Notes under the pieces: generated by a model
The model's input: the letters and a program-made list of their open reading frames with translations, nothing else
What the model was told of the DNA's origin: nothing
The model's database searches: none
Position numbers and translations under genes: made by a program
Part shown: positions 1 through 8,790 of the stretch, piece by piece
Position numbering within the stretch: position 1 is the stretch's first letter
Layout: every line of letters begins with the position of its first letter
Source of the DNA: Marinomonas sp. SBI8L
Lineage (GTDB): Bacteria; Pseudomonadota; Gammaproteobacteria; Pseudomonadales; Marinomonadaceae
Direction of reading: 5' to 3'
Assembly: GCF_001624705.1 (NCBI RefSeq)
Contig: NZ_JSEO01000003.1
Coordinates: 390,032 to 454,031, forward strand
Length of the DNA: 64,000 bases

Positions 1-608
1 CAATTTATGGCGATAAAACGGCTTTCATGGCGGCGGCTAAATTGGTGTAAGGCACGGGCGACCACATCTTTACCACAGCCGGTATCCCCATAAATAATGG
101 TGTCCACATTGGCTTGGGCGAAGGCTGTTACATGCTGGCGTATGCCTTTAATGGCAGCGGACTCACCAATAATAAAGTTCTCTAGGCCTGTTTGATTGGC
201 AAGATTTTGCTTGAGGCTACGGTTTTCTAAAATGAGGCGGCGCTTCTCTATGGCCCTTTCTAATTGGCTAATTAGCTTGGCAGGTTGCAGCGGCTTTTCG
301 AGAAAGTCATAGGCCCCTTCTTTCATTGCTTCGATGGCCATAGGAATATCACCGTGGCCACTCATCAAGAGAATGGGCAATTCAGAGTCTAGGGCTTGGA
401 GTCTGGATAGCACACTCATGCCATCCATTTTTGGCATTTTTACATCACAGAGCACAACCACAGGGCTATTTTTATTGAGAGAATCTAATGCCTGTTGAGC
501 ATCTAAGAAGGTGTCTACCTGAAAGTCTTCTAACTCTAAAAGCTCTGTCAGGGCTTCAATGATGGTTTGCTCATCATCTATGATAAGAATGCGAATCGCT
601 TGCTTCAT
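1..608 (-). CDS. Sigma-54-dependent response regulator, DctD-like (3' part beyond window)
   Basis: About 202 N-terminal residues are visible; the gene continues past position 1. The order is a receiver domain (acidic pocket D11-D12, phosphoacceptor D55 in LCDVKMPKMDG, Lys in FLEKP), a linker, then the start of a sigma-54 AAA+ domain with the Walker A-type segment GDTGCGKD. The missing part should hold the GAFTGA loop and a Fis-type DNA-binding helix. The start ATG overlaps the kinase stop codon as ATGA, so the two are translationally coupled. By family it would activate a sigma-54 promoter after phosphorylation by the upstream kinase. The target is unknown because downstream genes lie outside the window; C4-dicarboxylate uptake is the commonest role of close relatives. 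Confidence 0.9.
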   Translation of the reverse strand, partial: MKQAIRILIIDDEQTIIEALTELLELEDFQVDTFLDAQQALDSLNKNSPVVVLCDVKMPKMDGMSVLSRLQALDSELPILLMSGHGDIPMAIEAMKEGAYDFLEKPLQPAKLISQLERAIEKRRLILENRSLKQNLANQTGLENFIIGESAAIKGIRQHVTAFAQANVDTIIYGDTGCGKDVVARALHQFSRRHESRFIAIN

Positions 609-2500
609 TTTGTGCTCGCTTTTTGTAAAACCAATGTGAAACTACTGCCTTGTCCTTGGGTTGAGCTGACGCGGATTTGGCCACTAAAATCTTGAATGAT
701 GTTGTAACTAATGGAGAGGCCTAGCCCTAAACCTCGGCCCACTTCTTTTTGGGTGAAGAAGGGGTCAAATATCTGGTTGAGCTTATCGGCTTCTATGCCA
801 ATGCCAGTGTCGCTGACACTGATGAGTACTTGGCTTTCTTCTTCTGTTACTGCTATTTGAATTTGCTTTAAAGGCGCGCTGGATAAGGCATCCACCGCAT
901 TGCTAATAAGGTTTACCAAGACTTGTTCGAGGCGAATAGGCTCGGCCAATACGTTCAGGTCTTTGACATTGTTTTGATACTCTAAATGGCTATTTTGTTC
1001 ACGAATCTGATTCGACATTAACTCTATGGCATCAAGAATGACGGGCTCTAATAACACAGGGCTGAGTGCTGTACCCGCTTCACGAGCAAAGGCTTTAAGG
1101 TGACGAGTAATGCCTGCGATTTTATCTAATAGCTGGCGCATCTTCTCGATATTGAGTCTGGCTTTATCTGGCTGGGCCTTGTCTAAATGGCGTCCGGCCG
1201 TGTGCAAATAGCTAGCAATCGCGGTTAAAGGTTGGTTTATTTCATGGGTGATCCCCACACTCAATTGACCAAGAGCGGCAAGTTTTCCGGCTTGGACTAG
1301 CTCGTTTTGGGTGCTCTTTAATTGGACTTCGGCGGCCAGCCTTTCTTCAATCTCGGCGGCGAGTTTTTGGTTAGTTTTTTCCACTTCTATGGCGGTTTTT
1401 TGGAAGTATTGCAGGTCTCTGGCCATACCTGATACTTCGTCATTACCCTTGATTAGTATCTGGGTATCAAGCTTGGAACTGGCAATGGCGCGCATGTTTT
1501 TTTGTAGCTCAATAATGCGCTGTAACACATCTCGTCTGACGTAAAACCAAGAGATGGCACAGGCAACAGCAAGGCTGGCTAAGGAGAGCAAAAGTATGCT
1601 GCTAATACTGGCATTGATGGACTTAATCGCTCCTTCTAAAGAACCACGAATACTGGTATTGGTTTGATTGGTATATTGATTTATCTGCGCCGCTAATTGT
1701 TGGATATGCTGCTGGCTATTTTCCAGAAAGAAGCTCTGTTGATAGAGCAAATCTAACTCTTCATTTTTCAATAAAAAGAGTTGTCCTTGGCGTGAACTCA
1801 TTTCTAATAACTGGCTAAGAAGTTGACGCTTTAAACGGGGGATTTGTGGCAAAAAAGGCAGGCGCGCACTGATTTCTCGGCCTAAATCTTCAAGCCGTAA
1901 AAAGGTGTAATCAAGATCGTTAAAGGAGGCTTCGTTACTGACTTTTTCGATAAGGCCTGAAAAGTAATAAAGCCGTCTGATGACTTCTTCTAATTGCTCA
2001 CTTTGCTCTAGGCGATCGAACTCAACGATTAAATCTTGGAATAAAGGGAAGATGAGTTTGGATTGTTGAGTGAGTTTTTTGCGAATAACTTCTCGTCGTT
2101 CAACACTCTGATTTAACAGGGTTAAGTTGTTTTGGATCTGGGTGATGAGCTCTAAAAAATAGCGGTTATAGTCGGGTAAATTACGCATCAAACCATCCAT
2201 ATCTTGAATCGCAATGTTCAAAGTATCCATGGCTTGATTACGGCTGACATTCGAGTCACTGGTGACGATTAAAGGCGCAGTGGCGACGATTAAACGGCTT
2301 TTATCATTAAGGCGCGCTGCGGCATCTAGACCAGGAATATCCTGATGCTTGAGTAACATTAGCCTATCGCTTAGCTGCAAATAGGTGTTTGTCGCCAGCC
2401 CACTAGAGACGATGGTGATAGAGGAAATCATCACAAAAGCCAAAAATAAGCGACTGCCAATTCCTAGCTGTGAGAGCCAGTAAAATCGTTTTATTGCCAT
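605..2500 (-). CDS. Membrane sensor histidine kinase (DctB/TorS-like architecture)
   Basis: A 631-residue kinase. A first membrane helix lies near residues 15-40, followed by a roughly 260-residue periplasmic domain that reads as all-helical, like the TorS-type helical-bundle sensor rather than the PAS-type fold of DctB. A second helix near 305-325, a HAMP/coiled coil, a HisKA domain (GITHEINQPLTA, His about 419), and an HATPase domain (N box LVNLISNAVDAL, DTGIGI, GLGLGLSIS) follow. The ATG at 2500 is preferred over the TTG at 2506 because AGGA lies 9 bases before the ATG. The stop overlaps the response regulator ATG. Ligand unknown. The mix of TorS-like sensor and DctD-like output is my reading of sequence character, not a search result. 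Confidence 0.9.
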   Translation of the reverse strand: MAIKRFYWLSQLGIGSRLFLAFVMISSITIVSSGLATNTYLQLSDRLMLLKHQDIPGLDAAARLNDKSRLIVATAPLIVTSDSNVSRNQAMDTLNIAIQDMDGLMRNLPDYNRYFLELITQIQNNLTLLNQSVERREVIRKKLTQQSKLIFPLFQDLIVEFDRLEQSEQLEEVIRRLYYFSGLIEKVSNEASFNDLDYTFLRLEDLGREISARLPFLPQIPRLKRQLLSQLLEMSSRQGQLFLLKNEELDLLYQQSFFLENSQQHIQQLAAQINQYTNQTNTSIRGSLEGAIKSINASISSILLLSLASLAVACAISWFYVRRDVLQRIIELQKNMRAIASSKLDTQILIKGNDEVSGMARDLQYFQKTAIEVEKTNQKLAAEIEERLAAEVQLKSTQNELVQAGKLAALGQLSVGITHEINQPLTAIASYLHTAGRHLDKAQPDKARLNIEKMRQLLDKIAGITRHLKAFAREAGTALSPVLLEPVILDAIELMSNQIREQNSHLEYQNNVKDLNVLAEPIRLEQVLVNLISNAVDALSSAPLKQIQIAVTEEESQVLISVSDTGIGIEADKLNQIFDPFFTQKEVGRGLGLGLSISYNIIQDFSGQIRVSSTQGQGSSFTLVLQKASTK

Positions 2501-2820
2501 TTCCAAATATCCTATTTTTATTGTTTTGGAAGAGCTTAGGTATCAAGTCAGCGTCAGCTGTTTACTAAAGAGCCGTTTTGCTAATAAAGCTAATGAAAGA
2601 ATGATGCCAAGTTTGAAGGGCCATATACCTTACTTTTACTTTATGGAAAGGACAAAAATGTCCCATTAGCTAAATTACTCGATACTGGCTTAAGTTAAAA
2701 GCGTTTGCTGTTTGAGCTTCTGCTTAAACCCATGCACAGGTTTGCTTGAAAGTGGAAGAAGTAGATGGGGAATCTGTGCTTGTGAGAAGTGAAGGCCAAT
2801 TTATCAGGGGAAAAACTGGC

Positions 2821-2880
2821 TAGGGAACCTGCGAATAAGTCCACACGCTGAGGCGGGTGGACTTATTCGCAGGTTCCCTA
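2821..2880. repeat. 60-bp end-only copy of the window's mobile element (perfect hairpin)
   Basis: Two perfect 24-bp inverted arms (2821-2844 and 2857-2880) around a 12-bp loop. The arms carry the same terminal sequence (GGAACCTGCGAATAAGTC) as the 265-bp elements elsewhere in the window, and the loop (ACGCTGAGGCGG) is the sub-terminal sequence of the element, so this is a copy reduced to its ends. TA flanks both sides. It lies 9 bp past the stop of the GntR gene and could work as its transcription terminator. The rest of the 2501-2889 gap shows no gene. Confidence 0.85.
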
Positions 2881-2889
2881 AGAATGGTT

Positions 2890-3570
2890 TTATTTTGCGT
2901 TTTCTTGTTGTTCAACTAATAGGTCATGAATGGCTTGGCCTGCTTCTAAAATATGCTTTTTAAGCAGGGCGCAGGCGGCAACTTTATTGCGCTGACGACA
3001 AAGCGCGAGCAATTCACTGTGCTCTTGTTCTGCTTTATCAATGCGTGAAGTAAGCAGTAGTTGTAGACGAATATACCTGTCTGATTTTAGATTCAAGCTT
3101 TCGATAATTTCTTTGGCTTGGGGAAGGTCGGCAGCCTTATAAAGGGCAGCATGTAACTGATAATTTAAATCACTCCAGCTTTCTACCTGAGAGCCCGTTT
3201 CTACTGCCGTTTCAAAGGCTTGAACTATCTTATCTGCCGCATCAAAGTCAGCTTCTGTCATATTATCGATAGAGTTCTCTAGTACATGACACTCTATCAT
3301 GGCTCTTAATTGAAAGAGCTCGTGAATCTTGGCGGGTGAGAGTTCAGTTGCGATGGCGCCTTTGTGAGGTTCGAAAGCCACTAAACCTTGGGCTTCTAAT
3401 TGTAATAGGGCTTCTCGAACAGGTATTCGGCTGACGTCGAATTCTTTGGCTAGGGCCTCCTGGCGTAATGCTTCTCCTGCCACAATTTCACCGGACAGGA
3501 TTTTATTCCTTAATATGTCTGCAACCATTTGGGTTCGTGTTTTATAAACAGGCATAGAGTTTGTCATCAT
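2890..3570 (-). CDS. GntR-family (FCD subfamily) transcriptional regulator
   Basis: 226 residues. The N-terminal winged helix-turn-helix (about 10-75) has the GntR pattern DILRNKILSGEI, LAKEFDVSRIPVREAL, LEAQGLV. The C-terminal helical FCD domain (about 85-215) begins with the typical ELFQLRAMIE. FCD domains bind small organic acids, often through a metal. It lies downstream of the hydroxyproline epimerase on the same strand, and TGTATA-type palindromes, which resemble FCD-GntR operators, lie in front of the divergent catabolic genes. It is therefore the probable regulator of this cluster (inference). Two adjacent ATGs at 3570 and 3567 and one at 3555 compete; no clear ribosome binding site decides between them. 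Confidence 0.88.
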   Translation of the reverse strand: MMTNSMPVYKTRTQMVADILRNKILSGEIVAGEALRQEALAKEFDVSRIPVREALLQLEAQGLVAFEPHKGAIATELSPAKIHELFQLRAMIECHVLENSIDNMTEADFDAADKIVQAFETAVETGSQVESWSDLNYQLHAALYKAADLPQAKEIIESLNLKSDRYIRLQLLLTSRIDKAEQEHSELLALCRQRNKVAACALLKKHILEAGQAIHDLLVEQQENAK

Positions 3571-3644
3571 GGAGTAGGGGCCGCGCTTCTGTCGTATGGT
3601 GGAGTCTCGTTATGGGGTTATTGTAACACTTTCACTTTAAAGCT

Positions 3645-3680
3645 TAATAAAAAGCTGAAGTTTAATATAACCCTCAGCTT
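3645..3680 (-). terminator. Probable intrinsic terminator after the epimerase gene
   Basis: Read on the minus strand, AAGCTGA and TCAGCTT (3652-3658, 3674-3680) form a stem followed by TTTTTATT. It lies about 80 bp past the epimerase stop, so it may partly separate epimerase from GntR transcription. The stem is only 7 bp with a 15-nt loop. Confidence 0.45.
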
Positions 3681-3760
3681 AGTATTTCTAAAAGCCCTTT
3701 TAATAAAACTTAACACTAGTTGGTCGTTATTATCTAACTTTGGCGTTCTTTAACTAAAAA

Positions 3761-4762
3761 CTATTTAACTTCAAAGCCGTGGGCATAAGGGTCTTCATCA
3801 TCCACCCAAATGGTATTGTGGCCATACACCTTAGCCCAACCTTGCACACTTGGCATGATGCCAATATGACTACCGACTTGGGTAAGAGACTCAACTCGTC
3901 CATGAAATAAACTGCCGATAATGCTTTCGTGTACAAAGTCGTCGCCGACTTTGAGCTTGCCTTTGGCAAACCATTGGGCCATTCGCGCACTGGTGCCTGT
4001 ACCGCAAGGAGATCTGTCTATGGCTCTATCCCCATAAAATACAGCGTTTTTCGCTCGTGCCCCTTCTTGTGTGGGAGTACCTGTCCATAACACATGGGAA
4101 ACCCCATTAACTGTGGCATCGTCTGGGTGAACACATTCTGCCGCTGCATCAACAAGCTGGCGTACGATAGGGCTTAATTGCAAAATTTTATCAGGACTAA
4201 AGTGCTCTAACCCTTGATAGTTTTTTTGTGGATCTACGATGGCGTAATAGTTACCACCATAGGCAATATCGACCACAAGCTCGCCCAATTCCGGCACCTG
4301 TACCACGACATCTGTGTGGGCGAGATAGGACGCCACATTAAAAATACGCACGCTTTCTACCTTGTCGCCATCTTGCTTGTATTCAATTCTAATTTTGCCA
4401 GCCGGCACATCTAGGATGAGCTGCCCCGGAACTTTTGGTTTGATAATGCCATTTTCAATGGCGCTTGTGACTGTACCTATGGTGCCGTGTCCACACATGG
4501 GCAAGCAGCCACTGGTCTCGATAAAGAGTATTGAAGCATCGGCATCTTCAGAACAAGGAGGGTAAACGATAGAGCCAGACATCATGGAATGTCCCCTTGG
4601 CTCAAACATTAGCGCTTGTCGAATCCAATCATACTTATTAAGAAAAAATTGGCGTTTTTGGCTCATTGTTTGACCTTCTAGATCAGGATAACCGCCTGCA
4701 ACTAAGCGAACTGGGTTACCGCATGTATGAGCATCAATGCAAAAAAAGGTGCCTTCTCTCAT
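3761..4762 (-). CDS. 4-hydroxyproline 2-epimerase (proline racemase family)
   Basis: 333 residues from the ATG at 4762, which has AAGGA upstream; a longer frame to 4894 has no support and would run over the operator. It has both catalytic cysteines of the family: Cys90 in MCGHGTIG and Cys253 in DRSPCGTGTSARMA. This makes it a two-base epimerase rather than the Thr-containing trans-3-hydroxyproline dehydratase. It would convert trans-4-hydroxy-L-proline to cis-4-hydroxy-D-proline in the cytoplasm, the first step of bacterial hydroxyproline catabolism. The divergent genes at 4880-8698 supply the remaining steps, which supports hydroxyproline over proline as the substrate. Confidence 0.9.
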   Translation of the reverse strand: MREGTFFCIDAHTCGNPVRLVAGGYPDLEGQTMSQKRQFFLNKYDWIRQALMFEPRGHSMMSGSIVYPPCSEDADASILFIETSGCLPMCGHGTIGTVTSAIENGIIKPKVPGQLILDVPAGKIRIEYKQDGDKVESVRIFNVASYLAHTDVVVQVPELGELVVDIAYGGNYYAIVDPQKNYQGLEHFSPDKILQLSPIVRQLVDAAAECVHPDDATVNGVSHVLWTGTPTQEGARAKNAVFYGDRAIDRSPCGTGTSARMAQWFAKGKLKVGDDFVHESIIGSLFHGRVESLTQVGSHIGIMPSVQGWAKVYGHNTIWVDDEDPYAHGFEVK

Positions 4763-4834
4763 CTTATTTTCCTTATCCGTTTTTATCGTAATTGAGGTTT
4801 TTAGAATGAATAGCGTTGCTTTATTTTTGATCAA

Positions 4835-4856
4835 AGGATATTTTATACAATATACA
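4835..4856. promoter_or_regulatory. Candidate GntR operator between epimerase and dehydrogenase genes
   Basis: The minus strand carries ATTGTATAAAATAT (forward 4838-4851), identical over 14 bases to the sequence at 6202-6215 in front of the deaminase gene. It lies between the divergent start codons at 4762 and 4880, where one bound regulator could control both directions. It is partly palindromic and overlaps a second TGTATA half-site (4851-4856). The link to the GntR protein is inference. Confidence 0.6.
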
Positions 4857-4879
4857 GAGTTCGGATGAAAGGATATTTT

Positions 4880-6130
4880 ATGAAGTCTTTGCAAGCGGAT
4901 ATTGCTGTTTTAGGTGCAGGTGTTGTTGGTGTCTGCTGTGCGCTCGCCTTACAAAAATCAGGCCATCAGGTGACCTTAATTGATAGGGATGGAGTGGGGG
5001 AAGGTTGCTCAAAAGGCAATGCTGGCCACTTTGCAACAGAACAGATTCTACCGCTCGCCACACCCGGTTTGATGTGGAAGATACCTAAAATGCTACTTGA
5101 TCCTTTAGGGCCAGTGTCTATTCGCTGGTCTTATCTACATAAAATCACTCCTTGGTTAATTCGTTTTATGCTCAATACGAGAAGCGGCCCTTTTTGTCAG
5201 GGGGTGGATGCTTTAACTGGATTAAATAATGCGGCTTTACCTGCTTGGTTAAAGGTGTTGGAAAGCTTAGGTGAGCAAAAACAAATTAAAGCGGATGGCT
5301 CTCTTTTGGTATTTGAATCGGAGAAGTCGGTTTTAGACTATGAAGACACTCATCTTTTTTTGAATGAGCAGGGGATTAAAACTCAATCCCTTTCGGGTTG
5401 TCAGGTAAGAGAACTAGAACCGGGTCTATCAGGCAATATATGTCATGGTGTTTTGTTTCCCAATACGGCCCATACGGCTGACCCTCATAAATTGACTCGT
5501 GTATTAGCTGAGCACTTTATCAAACAGGGAGGCAAGTTGATTGAGCAGGAAGTAGAAGCCTTAGGCATGAATGATGATGGCGTTGAGGTGAAACTTGATG
5601 GAAGTTCATATCAGGTACCTAAACTTGTTTTAGCCACAGGGGCTTGGTCAAAACATTGGGTGCAGGCATTAACTCAGAAGAAGGTGCCATTAGATACGGA
5701 AAGGGGTTATCACCTCATGTTACCCAAAGTCGATAATAGTTTAAAAGTGCCTGTGACTTCTGCTGATAGACGTTTCATTATGACGCCGATGAATGACGGG
5801 CTGCGCCTTGCTGGCACCGTTGAATTTGGTGGTTTGCATAGCTCACCAAATATGAAACGAGCTCATATGCTAGCAAGGCATGCACAAGTGTTGTTACCTA
5901 AAATTGATACTCAAGTTGGACAAACTTGGATGGGCTTTAGGCCTTCTTTACCAGACTCTTTACCCATCATAGATAAGGTTGGCGCCAAAGGTCAGGTGAT
6001 ATTAGCCTTTGGTCATCAGCATTTAGGGTTAACGCAAGCCGCGGTGACAGGTGAGCTGGTGGATGCTTTAACGCATAACCAAAAACCTAAGTTAGATATG
6101 ACGCCATTTCGTCATGACAGGTTTGCTTGA
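4880..6130 (+). CDS. FAD-dependent D-amino-acid dehydrogenase (probable D-hydroxyproline dehydrogenase)
   Basis: 416 residues from the ATG at 4880, preceded by AAAGGA; an in-frame ATG at 4865 lacks a good binding site. The N-terminal Rossmann motif (LGAGVVGVCCALAL) followed by a DR acidic segment binds FAD. The DAO fold continues to the C-terminal FAD-contact segment (WMGFRPSLPDSLPIID, GHQHLGLTQA). It resembles DadA-type dehydrogenases that pass electrons to the respiratory chain. In this cluster it would oxidise cis-4-hydroxy-D-proline to 1-pyrroline-4-hydroxy-2-carboxylate. A paralogue lies at 34592-35860. Substrate is assigned by context, not by residues. Confidence 0.88.
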   Translation: MKSLQADIAVLGAGVVGVCCALALQKSGHQVTLIDRDGVGEGCSKGNAGHFATEQILPLATPGLMWKIPKMLLDPLGPVSIRWSYLHKITPWLIRFMLNTRSGPFCQGVDALTGLNNAALPAWLKVLESLGEQKQIKADGSLLVFESEKSVLDYEDTHLFLNEQGIKTQSLSGCQVRELEPGLSGNICHGVLFPNTAHTADPHKLTRVLAEHFIKQGGKLIEQEVEALGMNDDGVEVKLDGSSYQVPKLVLATGAWSKHWVQALTQKKVPLDTERGYHLMLPKVDNSLKVPVTSADRRFIMTPMNDGLRLAGTVEFGGLHSSPNMKRAHMLARHAQVLLPKIDTQVGQTWMGFRPSLPDSLPIIDKVGAKGQVILAFGHQHLGLTQAAVTGELVDALTHNQKPKLDMTPFRHDRFA

Positions 6131-6201
6131 GAGAGGCTCTCTTACATCAAGTTGATTGATCACTGAGAGCTAAAAGGTGCTAAAAAATTTTGCAAAAATA
6201 A

Positions 6202-6218
6202 ATTGTATAAAATATACA
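6202..6218. promoter_or_regulatory. Perfect TGTATA-AAA-TATACA palindrome, candidate GntR operator
   Basis: A perfect inverted repeat with 6-bp arms and 3-bp spacer at 6204-6218, in the 156-bp gap between the dehydrogenase and deaminase genes. It shares 14 identical bases with the site at 4838-4851. This suggests a second regulated promoter for the deaminase and semialdehyde dehydrogenase genes. Confidence 0.65.
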
Positions 6219-6286
6219 TAAATTGAATCGTAAGTATAAATCGGCTTTTAAAATAAGCCAAAACCTCATGTTAAAAGGATAAGAAA

Positions 6287-7165
6287 ATGAATATTGAAGG
6301 TGTATTAGTTCCTGTCGTTACCCCGTTTACTACAGATGGCAGTATAGATTTTGCGGCCCTTGCTAACTTATTGGATTTTCAAATTGATGCTGGTGTGAAA
6401 GGTATTGTTGCCTGTGGTACTACAGGTGAGTATTACACCTTCAATGATGAAGAGCGTTATAAAGTAATGGCCTTTATTGCTGAGCATGTGGGTGATAGAG
6501 CCTTGTTGATTGCTGGAGTGAATGACTTATATACCCAAGGTTCTGTGCTTAAGGCTAAACAGGCAAAAGAGCTAGGTTATACCTGCTTAATGCTCGCGCC
6601 ACCTATCTATTGCTTGCCGCAAGAAAACGAAATTATTCAACACTATAAAACAGTCAGCCAAGAAGCTGATATGCCAATCATTATGTATAACTTCCCTGCG
6701 CGCTCTGGTGTTGAAATCAGTGTTGAGGCGGTGATCGAGCTAAGTACAGATAAGAACATTGTTGGGATTAAGGAAAGTAGTGGTGACTTTAGCCGTGCCT
6801 TGTCGTTAATTAATGCCAAGTTAGACAACTTCCAAGTGGTGTGCGGCAGTGACGATCAGGCGGCAGACTACTTGTTCTGGGGTGTACGTGCTTGGATAGG
6901 TGGTGCAGCTAACTACTTACCTTCTCAACATGTCGCCTTGATTGAAGCGGCTAAGGCGGATGATCTTGCGAAAGTAAGAGACATAATGACAGCTATTTTA
7001 CCCGTGATTAAGCATCAAGAAGCGGAAGATTATAATCAAAAAGCTAAGTTAGGTTGTGCCCATGTTGGCGTGCCTGTTGGGAATGTCCGCGCCCCTTTAC
7101 TGCCTGTGAGTGCTGAATCTCAAGCTGAGTTTATCGCTTTATTAGACCAAGCTTTATCGGCATAG
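6287..7165 (+). CDS. DHDPS/NAL-family lyase, probable 1-pyrroline-4-hydroxy-2-carboxylate deaminase
   Basis: 292 residues, the usual length of the class I aldolase DapA/NanA family. The motifs are GTTGEYYTF (substrate carboxylate loop), the Tyr in YNFPARSG, and the Schiff-base lysine in GIKESSGD. In hydroxyproline catabolism a DapA-like enzyme removes ammonia from 1-pyrroline-4-hydroxy-2-carboxylate to give 2-oxoglutarate semialdehyde, which fits its position between the dehydrogenase and the aldehyde dehydrogenase. AAAAGGATAAGAAA precedes the ATG. It is unlikely to be the lysine-biosynthesis DapA because of context. Confidence 0.88.
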   Translation: MNIEGVLVPVVTPFTTDGSIDFAALANLLDFQIDAGVKGIVACGTTGEYYTFNDEERYKVMAFIAEHVGDRALLIAGVNDLYTQGSVLKAKQAKELGYTCLMLAPPIYCLPQENEIIQHYKTVSQEADMPIIMYNFPARSGVEISVEAVIELSTDKNIVGIKESSGDFSRALSLINAKLDNFQVVCGSDDQAADYLFWGVRAWIGGAANYLPSQHVALIEAAKADDLAKVRDIMTAILPVIKHQEAEDYNQKAKLGCAHVGVPVGNVRAPLLPVSAESQAEFIALLDQALSA

Positions 7166-7174
7166 GAGGCCAGT

Positions 7175-8698
7175 ATGCAGTCATTTAATTCAACATCTAA
7201 GTCAGCTTCTAGCTCAAAGCTTCTTAAAGAAGATGTGTTTCAGCTTGGGCGAAAACAGGCCTTATACGCAGGTGCTTTGATCAAAGGTTATGCAAATAAT
7301 GAAGCGCAAGCCTTTAAGACACTGAACCCTTTTGACCATAGTGTCATTGGTAAGGTGGAATCTTGTGATGAAAAGCATGTTAATGAGGCGGTTAAGGTTG
7401 CTAGAGAAACCTTTGAATCGGGTGAATGGGCGAGTTTACACCCGGCCGAGCGAAAAGCGGTGATGCAAAATTGGGTGGCTTTATTGACGGAGCATGCTGA
7501 AGAATTGGCAGCACTGGATTGTATTGATGCAGGTAAACCCATTGCAGAATGTTTAGCGACAGATATTCCTGAAACGATACAAACCTTCACCTGGTATGCA
7601 GAAGCGATAGATAAGGTCTTTGGAAAGGTCGCGCCCACTCATGGGGATAACCTTGCCCTTGTAGTGAAAGAAGCTGTTGGTGTGGTGGCGGCTGTATTGC
7701 CTTGGAACTTTCCGGCTCTTATGTTCGCTTGGAAAGTCGCTCCTGCTTTGGCAGCGGGGAATTCTGTGATTGCAAAACCTGCTGAGCAAACCTCTTTGAG
7801 CGCTTATCGTATGGTGCAACTGGCCTATCAAGCGGGCATCCCTGAAGGGGCGCTTTCTTTGATTACAGGCTTTGGTGAGGATGTCGGCAAACCTCTTGGC
7901 TTACATAATGACATTGATATGGTGTCTTTTACTGGCTCCACGGAAGTAGGGCGCTTGTTCCTAACTTATGCGGCCCAATCAAATCTAAAGGGTGTGGTGC
8001 TAGAGTGCGGTGGAAAAAGCCCACAAGTGGTGTTTGATGATGTTTATTCTGTCGAAGAAATTGCCGATGATGTGCTCTCAGCAGCCTTTTGGAATATGGG
8101 GGAAAACTGCAGCTGTGGTTCACGCTTGATTGTGCATCAAGATATCAAAGAGGCGTTGTTAGCCGTATTAAAAAGACGCCTTGAGGATTGGAAATTGGGC
8201 GACCCTCAAGATCCAGATGTCGCTATTGGCCCTATGGTCGAACAGGTGCATTTTGATAAGGTGCTTTCTCATTTGGAAATAGCCAAACAAGAAGGTGCGA
8301 AATTGATTCAGGGTGGCAGGATATCTGATTTAGGGGCGGGTATGTGTATTGAGCCGACTGTCTTTGATGAGGTTACACCGGAGATGACTTTGTTTAAGCA
8401 AGAGGTTTTTGGCCCTGTGCTGGCCGTGGTGAGTTTTGCCACGGAAGAAGAGGCGATCAAACTGGCTAATGACAGTGAATATGGTTTGGCAGCGTCTTTA
8501 TATACAGCGGATATTCGCCGTGCTCATAGAGTGTCTAAGGCAATCAAAGCAGGGACTGTTTCGGTTAACTGCTTTTCTGAAGGGGACATATCAACACCTT
8601 TTGGAGGCTATAAAATGTCTGGTTTCGGTGGACGTGATAATGGTTTAGAGGCATTTGAGCAATATCTGCAAACCAAGACAGTTTGGTACGCTAATTAG
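7175..8698 (+). CDS. NAD(P)+ aldehyde dehydrogenase, probable 2-oxoglutarate semialdehyde dehydrogenase
   Basis: 507 residues. It has the cofactor segment PWNFPALMFAWKVAPALAAGN, the NAD-binding FTGSTEVGR, the catalytic Glu in LECGGKSP, and the catalytic Cys region GENCSCGSR. The overall sequence is closest in feel to the PuuC/betaine-type group. The gap after the deaminase is 9 bp with GGAGG before the ATG, so they form one operon. It would complete hydroxyproline breakdown by oxidising 2-oxoglutarate semialdehyde to 2-oxoglutarate for the TCA cycle. A role in gamma-glutamyl-aminobutyraldehyde oxidation cannot be excluded from sequence alone. Confidence 0.88.
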   Translation: MQSFNSTSKSASSSKLLKEDVFQLGRKQALYAGALIKGYANNEAQAFKTLNPFDHSVIGKVESCDEKHVNEAVKVARETFESGEWASLHPAERKAVMQNWVALLTEHAEELAALDCIDAGKPIAECLATDIPETIQTFTWYAEAIDKVFGKVAPTHGDNLALVVKEAVGVVAAVLPWNFPALMFAWKVAPALAAGNSVIAKPAEQTSLSAYRMVQLAYQAGIPEGALSLITGFGEDVGKPLGLHNDIDMVSFTGSTEVGRLFLTYAAQSNLKGVVLECGGKSPQVVFDDVYSVEEIADDVLSAAFWNMGENCSCGSRLIVHQDIKEALLAVLKRRLEDWKLGDPQDPDVAIGPMVEQVHFDKVLSHLEIAKQEGAKLIQGGRISDLGAGMCIEPTVFDEVTPEMTLFKQEVFGPVLAVVSFATEEEAIKLANDSEYGLAASLYTADIRRAHRVSKAIKAGTVSVNCFSEGDISTPFGGYKMSGFGGRDNGLEAFEQYLQTKTVWYAN

Positions 8699-8790
8699 CG
8701 CATTAAGAGAAATTAATCTTTCTTCCCTTCAAGTTGCATTGAGAGAGATAGGTGTTAGTCTTAATTTAGTTTTCACTTATATGTAGATTA

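Noticed and set aside
3529-3753. Plus-strand frame over the start of the GntR gene
   Set aside because: Antisense to a clear gene start and intergenic DNA; no family character.
4762-4894. N-terminal extension of the epimerase by 44 residues
   Set aside because: It would cover the operator and the ribosome binding site at 4762 and is not part of the family.
7288-8123. Several minus-strand frames inside the aldehyde dehydrogenase gene
   Set aside because: Shadows of a well-supported coding frame.
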